DNA from: a virus
Direction: 5' to 3' (one strand)
IMG/VR virus record: IMGVR_UViG_3300042301_001253
Span: 1 to 21,367 of that record
Length of the DNA stretch: 21,367 bases
Made by a program: the position numbers and the translations under genes. A model generated the notes under the pieces. The model worked only from the letters and a program-made list of their open reading frames with translations, made no database searches and was not told where the DNA came from. Shown here one piece after another: positions 21,070 to 21,367 of this stretch (position 1 is its first letter; every line of letters starts with the position of its first letter).

Positions 21070-21367
21070 TAGTATCTTTCCTGATGGCGTTTAACGTCTT
21101 GCCACAATTCGTCTAAAGGTGCCGTAATTATGACACCGTTTTGTGCTTTTATGTTGAATTTTGCGGGTTTTTCGGGTTCTTTTGGCTTAATTTGCTCCGC
21201 TATCAGGCATCCGTAACTGAATCCGTCGCCATCATGTGACGCCCAATTGTGGTCTGGGTCACTTGAAAATATGCGTCTTTCCTCATCCCATATATAACTC
21301 CAAGCGCTTAAACCTTCTAGCCCTTTTTCACATTTGTCGGAAAATTCGCATCTTTGAATAATCCTTC
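21069..21367 (-). CDS. Terminase large subunit, C-terminal end only (98 codons visible)
   Basis: The frame is open from the right edge to the TAA at 21069-21071. The segment EGLSAWSYIWDEERRIFSSD followed by PDHNWASHDGDGFSYGC matches the end of terminase large-subunit nuclease domains, whose usual form is W-[DE]-x-x-x-x-x-F-x-x-x-P-x-H-[DN]-W-[AST]-SH-x-x-D-[AG]-F-R-Y. The Asp in the SH-x-x-D motif is a metal-binding residue of the RNase H-like nuclease that cuts concatemeric DNA during packaging. Here GFSY replaces the commoner AFRY. A Lys/Pro-rich tail (KPKEPEKPAKFNIK) follows. The ATPase domain would lie to the right of the window. It is the first late gene seen and lies two small genes before the portal. 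Confidence 0.82.
   Translation of the reverse strand, partial: RIIQRCEFSDKCEKGLEGLSAWSYIWDEERRIFSSDPDHNWASHDGDGFSYGCLIAEQIKPKEPEKPAKFNIKAQNGVIITAPLDELWQDVKRHQERY

Noticed and set aside
1-21367. tRNA genes, CRISPR arrays, insertion sequences, integrase and attachment sites
   Set aside because: I saw no cloverleaf-like CCA-ended segments, regular spaced repeats, transposase or recombinase motifs, or paired attachment-like repeats; reading by eye could miss a degenerate example.

Overview
The window is one contiguous stretch of a tailed bacteriophage (or prophage) genome of the short-tailed, podovirus-like type, very probably infecting a Gram-negative proteobacterium. The evidence is the gene set: a P22-type portal, the end of a large terminase subunit, a scaffold and capsid pair, an adaptor, a P22 gp10-like tail hub, three candidate ejection proteins, a tail spike or fibre with a widespread podovirus N-terminus, and a lysis cassette. 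All supported genes lie on the minus strand, so transcription runs from right (21367) to left (1). I cannot tell a free phage from a prophage, because no integrase, attachment site or bacterial gene is visible.

Layout in transcription order: the C-terminal end of TerL (21367-21069), two small unknown genes, portal (20486-18288), a large Gly/Ala/Thr-rich virion protein (18288-17098), three small unknowns, scaffold (15994-15023), major capsid (15008-14016), two small capsid-associated candidates, an HhH-like coiled-coil protein (13246-12707), a head-tail adaptor (12706-11999), an ADP-ribosyltransferase-domain protein (11997-10828), tail hub (10828-9305), a GNAT acetyltransferase (9296-8835), three candidate ejection proteins (8832-4986), tail fibre (4976-3792), two small genes that often follow such fibres, and then lysis. 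The lysis block holds a permuted papain-like amidase, a membrane-anchored coiled coil, a 53-aa protein, a DUF5675 protein and a 3TM holin.

The late operon ends at a clear Rho-independent terminator (1421-1394). A sigma70-like promoter (1390-1363) immediately beyond it starts a second minus-strand unit of very small genes reaching the left edge: 80, 59, 67, 43, 24 and 77 aa, plus one open at the edge. This looks like a separately controlled accessory or early module.

Packing is extreme. No gap exceeds about 110 bases, and 13 junctions use a 4-base ATGA or GTGA stop/start overlap, which implies widespread translational coupling. Several real genes are shorter than 60 codons and were recovered from these overlaps. 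The points most worth a second look are the ADP-ribosyltransferase between adaptor and tail hub, the AT-rich acetyltransferase inside the tail block, the lysis cassette lacking a classical lysozyme, and a 35-bp direct repeat that duplicates a gene start. I do not see convincing evidence of an entirely new system.
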